51,264 nt of DNA from an uncultured Rhodospirillales bacterium (GTDB lineage: Bacteria; Pseudomonadota; Alphaproteobacteria; Reyranellales; Reyranellaceae). The stretch covers positions 1 to 51,264 of the forward strand of contig CAMFJT010000013.1 in NCBI GenBank assembly GCA_945957125.1. Direction: 5' to 3'. A program made the translations under genes and the position numbers. Shown piece after piece: positions 49,171 through 51,264 of the stretch (positions within the stretch are counted from its first letter, which is position 1; every line of letters begins with the position of its first letter). The notes under the pieces were generated by a model, which did no database searches, was not told the DNA's origin, and saw only the letters and a list, made by a program, of their open reading frames with translations.

Positions 49171-49266
49171 TCCTCTCCCCCCGCTAGGGGGAGAGGTTAG
49201 GTGAGGGGGTTACAGAGGGCGTGCGCAACCCCCTCTCCCCGCCTCTCCCCCTAGCGGGGGAGAGGA
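49171..49266. repeat. Palindromic repeat, family C copy 2, inside an ABC operon
   Basis: Arms near 49171-49196 and 49242-49266 pair with a one-base indel, each with its own CTAG-centred hairpin. The middle pairs too (GAGGGGGTT with AACCCCCTC). It lies between the SBP and first permease genes, as REP elements do in malE-malF. Confidence 0.85.
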
Positions 49267-49292
49267 GCAAGAGTGGCGGAGCAAAGCGTTAC

Positions 49293-50174
49293 ATGACCAC
49301 CGCAACGATCGCCCCCGCGACCAGACGGCAGCCGCAGCCGGGCCTCTTCGGCTTCGCGCTCTCGCCGAAGCAGGCCTGGGGCCTGCTGTTCGTCGCACCC
49401 TACATCGCGATCTTCCTCGGCTTCGTCGTCTTCCCGGTCGGCTACGCCTTCTGGCTGGCGCGCAGCCCTCAGCTTTATGTCGAGCTCGCCAAGGACCCCA
49501 TCTTCCTGCGCACGGCGGTCAACACGCTGGTGTTCCTGATCGTGGCGATCAACATCAAGATGGTGATCGCGCTCTTCCTGTCGGGCTTCTTCACCCACAA
49601 GCGCTGGTGGGTGAAGGTCCTCGCCGTGCTGTTCGTGCTGCCCTGGGCGGTGCCGTCGATCCCGACGATCATCTCGGTCCGCTTCATGCTCAATCCGGAA
49701 TGGGGCGTGATCAACCAGCTCATCTTCAGCCTGACCGCCGAGGACGGGCCGAACTGGCTGAACGACCCGACGCTGGCGCTGTCGCTGTCGATGGTCGTCC
49801 ACATCTGGAAGTCGCTGCCGTTCTGGACGCTGATCCTGCTCGCCGGCCGGCTCGCCATCCCGGTCGAGCTCTACGAGGCCGCCTCGGTCGACGGCGCCGG
49901 CGCGCTGCACCGTTTCGCCTATATCACCTGGCCGTCGATCAGCACGCTCTACGTCACCTGCACGCTGCTCTCGATGATCTTCACCGTCGGTGACTTCAAC
50001 AGCGTCTACCTGCTGACCGGCGGCGGTCCGGCCGATCTCACGCATGTGCTGGCCACGCTCGGCATCCGCTACCTGCGGCTCGACCAGATCGGGCTGGCGA
50101 TGGCCTCGATCGTCTGTTGCCTGCCATTGGTGCTGCCGCTGGTGTTCTTCATGATGAAGAGGCTGAGCCGATGA
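49293..50174 (+). CDS. Carbohydrate ABC importer permease 1 (MalF/UgpA type)
   Basis: This 293-residue inner-membrane protein has about six hydrophobic helices and the EAA-type loop ELYEAASVDGAGALHRFAYITWP (about residues 190-212). The frame is open to 49221, but MTTATIAPA is preferred since the earlier stretch is translated repeat sequence. It probably pairs with the next gene as a heterodimer. Its TGA overlaps the next ATG (50171-50174). Confidence 0.92.
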   Translation: MTTATIAPATRRQPQPGLFGFALSPKQAWGLLFVAPYIAIFLGFVVFPVGYAFWLARSPQLYVELAKDPIFLRTAVNTLVFLIVAINIKMVIALFLSGFFTHKRWWVKVLAVLFVLPWAVPSIPTIISVRFMLNPEWGVINQLIFSLTAEDGPNWLNDPTLALSLSMVVHIWKSLPFWTLILLAGRLAIPVELYEAASVDGAGALHRFAYITWPSISTLYVTCTLLSMIFTVGDFNSVYLLTGGGPADLTHVLATLGIRYLRLDQIGLAMASIVCCLPLVLPLVFFMMKRLSR

Positions 50175-51025
50175 CCCGCGCGCGAATCCTGCGTGGCGTC
50201 AGCACGGAGGCCGGCCTGCTGCTGGTCGGCATCCCGGTCCTGCTGTGGACCCTGATCCCGATCTACCACATGTTCCTGTTCGCGATCTCGCCCAAGGACG
50301 CCGCCTTCTCGGGCCAGCTCTGGCCGACGAATCCGACCCTGCGCAACTTCGGCGTCGTGTTCGGGCAGGAGCACCATTTCCTCTACAATTTCTGGCGCCA
50401 GATGTGGAATTCGATCGCGATCTCCTGCGCGACCGCGGTGCTCACGCTGATGATCGCCTCGGCGGCGGCCTTCGCCATCTCGCGCCTGCGCATGAAGGGC
50501 GGCCGCCTGGTGATGAACCTGGCGCTGTTCACCTACTTCATCCCCGCCGCCTTCCTCGCCGTGCCGATGTACAAGACCATGGGCATGTACGGGCTGCTCA
50601 ACAACGACTTCGCCCTGATCCTCGCCATGGTGACGGTCGCCTCGCCCTACGCGATCTGGATCCTGCGCCAGGCGTCCGACAAGCTGCCGGTCGAGCTCGA
50701 CGAGGCGGCGCTGATCGACGGCGCCTCGCCGTTCCAGCTCTTCCGCTTGGTCTATATCCCGCTGATGGTGCCGTCGCTGATCGCGGTCGGCACCTATGCG
50801 CTGCTGCTGGCGTGGAACGAGTATCTCTACGCCTTCCTGCTGCTGTCGAACGAGAAGACGCTGACCCTGCCGGTGGCGCTCGGCAACTTCCTCTCGGCCG
50901 ACGATTCGCCGTGGGAGCTGCTGATGACCGCCGGCTTCATCTACGCCCTGCCGCCGGCGGCGATCTACTACGCCTTCCGCAAGTATATGTCCTCGGGCCT
51001 CACCGCGGGCGCGGTGAAGGGGTAG
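50171..51025 (+). CDS. Carbohydrate ABC importer permease 2 (MalG/UgpE type)
   Basis: This 284-residue inner-membrane protein has six hydrophobic helices and the EAA-type loop ELDEAALIDGASPFQLFRLVYIPL (about residues 176-199), typical of MalG-like partners. The upstream Met at 50117 lies inside permease 1 and is not used. A family C palindrome follows. No MalK-type ATPase is in the window downstream on this strand; it may be shared or further right. Confidence 0.92.
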   Translation: MTRARILRGVSTEAGLLLVGIPVLLWTLIPIYHMFLFAISPKDAAFSGQLWPTNPTLRNFGVVFGQEHHFLYNFWRQMWNSIAISCATAVLTLMIASAAAFAISRLRMKGGRLVMNLALFTYFIPAAFLAVPMYKTMGMYGLLNNDFALILAMVTVASPYAIWILRQASDKLPVELDEAALIDGASPFQLFRLVYIPLMVPSLIAVGTYALLLAWNEYLYAFLLLSNEKTLTLPVALGNFLSADDSPWELLMTAGFIYALPPAAIYYAFRKYMSSGLTAGAVKG

Positions 51026-51048
51026 AGGCCCTGTCATCTCCTCATATT

Positions 51049-51141
51049 CCTCTCCCCCGTTAGGGGGAGAGGTCAGGAGAGGGGGTTGCAGGCGATGTGC
51101 GCAACCCCCTCACCCAACCTCTCCCCCTGTCGGGGAAGAGG
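51049..51141. repeat. Palindromic repeat, family C copy 3
   Basis: Arms at 51049-51072 and 51118-51141 pair with few mismatches. The centre pairs as GGGGGTTGC with GCGCAACCCCC. It is closer to copy 2 than to copy 1 and follows the permease 2 stop by 23 bp. Confidence 0.8.
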
Positions 51142-51155
51142 AGAAAGAAGGGTGA

Positions 51156-51264
51156 TCACCCCGCGGGCTTGCTGAGCTCGATGCCGAGTTCGGGCAGCGC
51201 GGCGAGGAGGCGGGTCATGGCCTGGTTCTGGATCGCGCTGGGATTGCCCGGCAGGGACGTGAAC
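51156..51264 (-). CDS. 3' end of an unidentified leftward gene
   Basis: The minus strand is open from the window edge to TGA at 51158-51156, giving 35 residues: FTSLPGNPSAIQNQAM, then RLLAALPELGIELSKPAG. Composition and helical character suit a real C-terminus, and the palindrome ends 14 bp beyond the stop. I cannot assign a family from this fragment. Confidence 0.5.
   Translation of the reverse strand, partial: FTSLPGNPSAIQNQAMTRLLAALPELGIELSKPAG

Overview
The window is GC-rich, densely coded bacterial chromosome with almost no intergenic space. Orphan Bug/TctC receptors, a phasin, HyuA/HyuB, UbiK and many TauD/TfdA-type dioxygenases suggest a free-living alphaproteobacterium, perhaps Reyranella- or Bradyrhizobium-like. 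That placement is inferred from gene content only. I see no rRNA, tRNA, CRISPR array, phage gene or transposase.

Layout. 1-4.7 kb: 3' end of a class IV aminotransferase, a small coiled-coil protein, and a hydantoinase/oxoprolinase pair whose B subunit carries an in-frame amber codon. 4.7-8.2 kb: ubiK, then crotonase-proC-TetR as an overlapping operon, then a phasin behind a promoter with two matching operator-like sites, then a CsaA-type tRNA-binding protein. 8.3-17.5 kb: a leftward operon Bug receptor-TauD dioxygenase-ICL/PEP mutase lyase, a rightward iron/polyamine-type ABC importer (binding protein, fused permease, ATPase), and a second, paralogous TauD-Bug pair. 17.9-27.6 kb: a peptide-type binding protein, a second ABC importer of the same type with a different gene order, another Bug receptor and an AsmA protein. 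27.7-38 kb: FrnE-like oxidoreductase, atypical SDR, HAD phosphatase, cupin-aminotransferase pair, divergent DJ-1/GlxA pair with a strong palindrome between them, ATP-grasp protein, MFS exporter, TfdA-like dioxygenase and class C serine hydrolase. 38-47.7 kb: SDR-TPR-Bug, a secreted lectin-like protein, amidase, small membrane protein, MBL hydrolase-NIPSNAP, a fifth Bug receptor, alpha/beta hydrolase and a PhyH-type dioxygenase. 47.7-51 kb: a sugar-type ABC importer without its ATPase, then the 3' end of an unidentified leftward gene.

Themes. The region looks like a scavenging and catabolic island: eight periplasmic solute receptors (five Bug proteins, all 325 residues, and three importer-linked binding proteins) plus a peptide-type one, mixed with four 2-oxoglutarate/Fe(II) dioxygenases, hydrolases and dehydrogenases. 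No tctA/tctB membrane genes are visible.

The intergenic spaces hold several families of large palindromic repeats. Some copies are nested inside other palindromes. Two unrelated families sit at the same functional place, between the binding-protein gene and the next transporter gene. I did not find an obviously new defence or mobile system. The most unusual features are the palindrome families, the hyuB nonsense codon, the repeated TauD-Bug cassettes and the clear operator candidates at 7.2, 32.35 and 47.75 kb.
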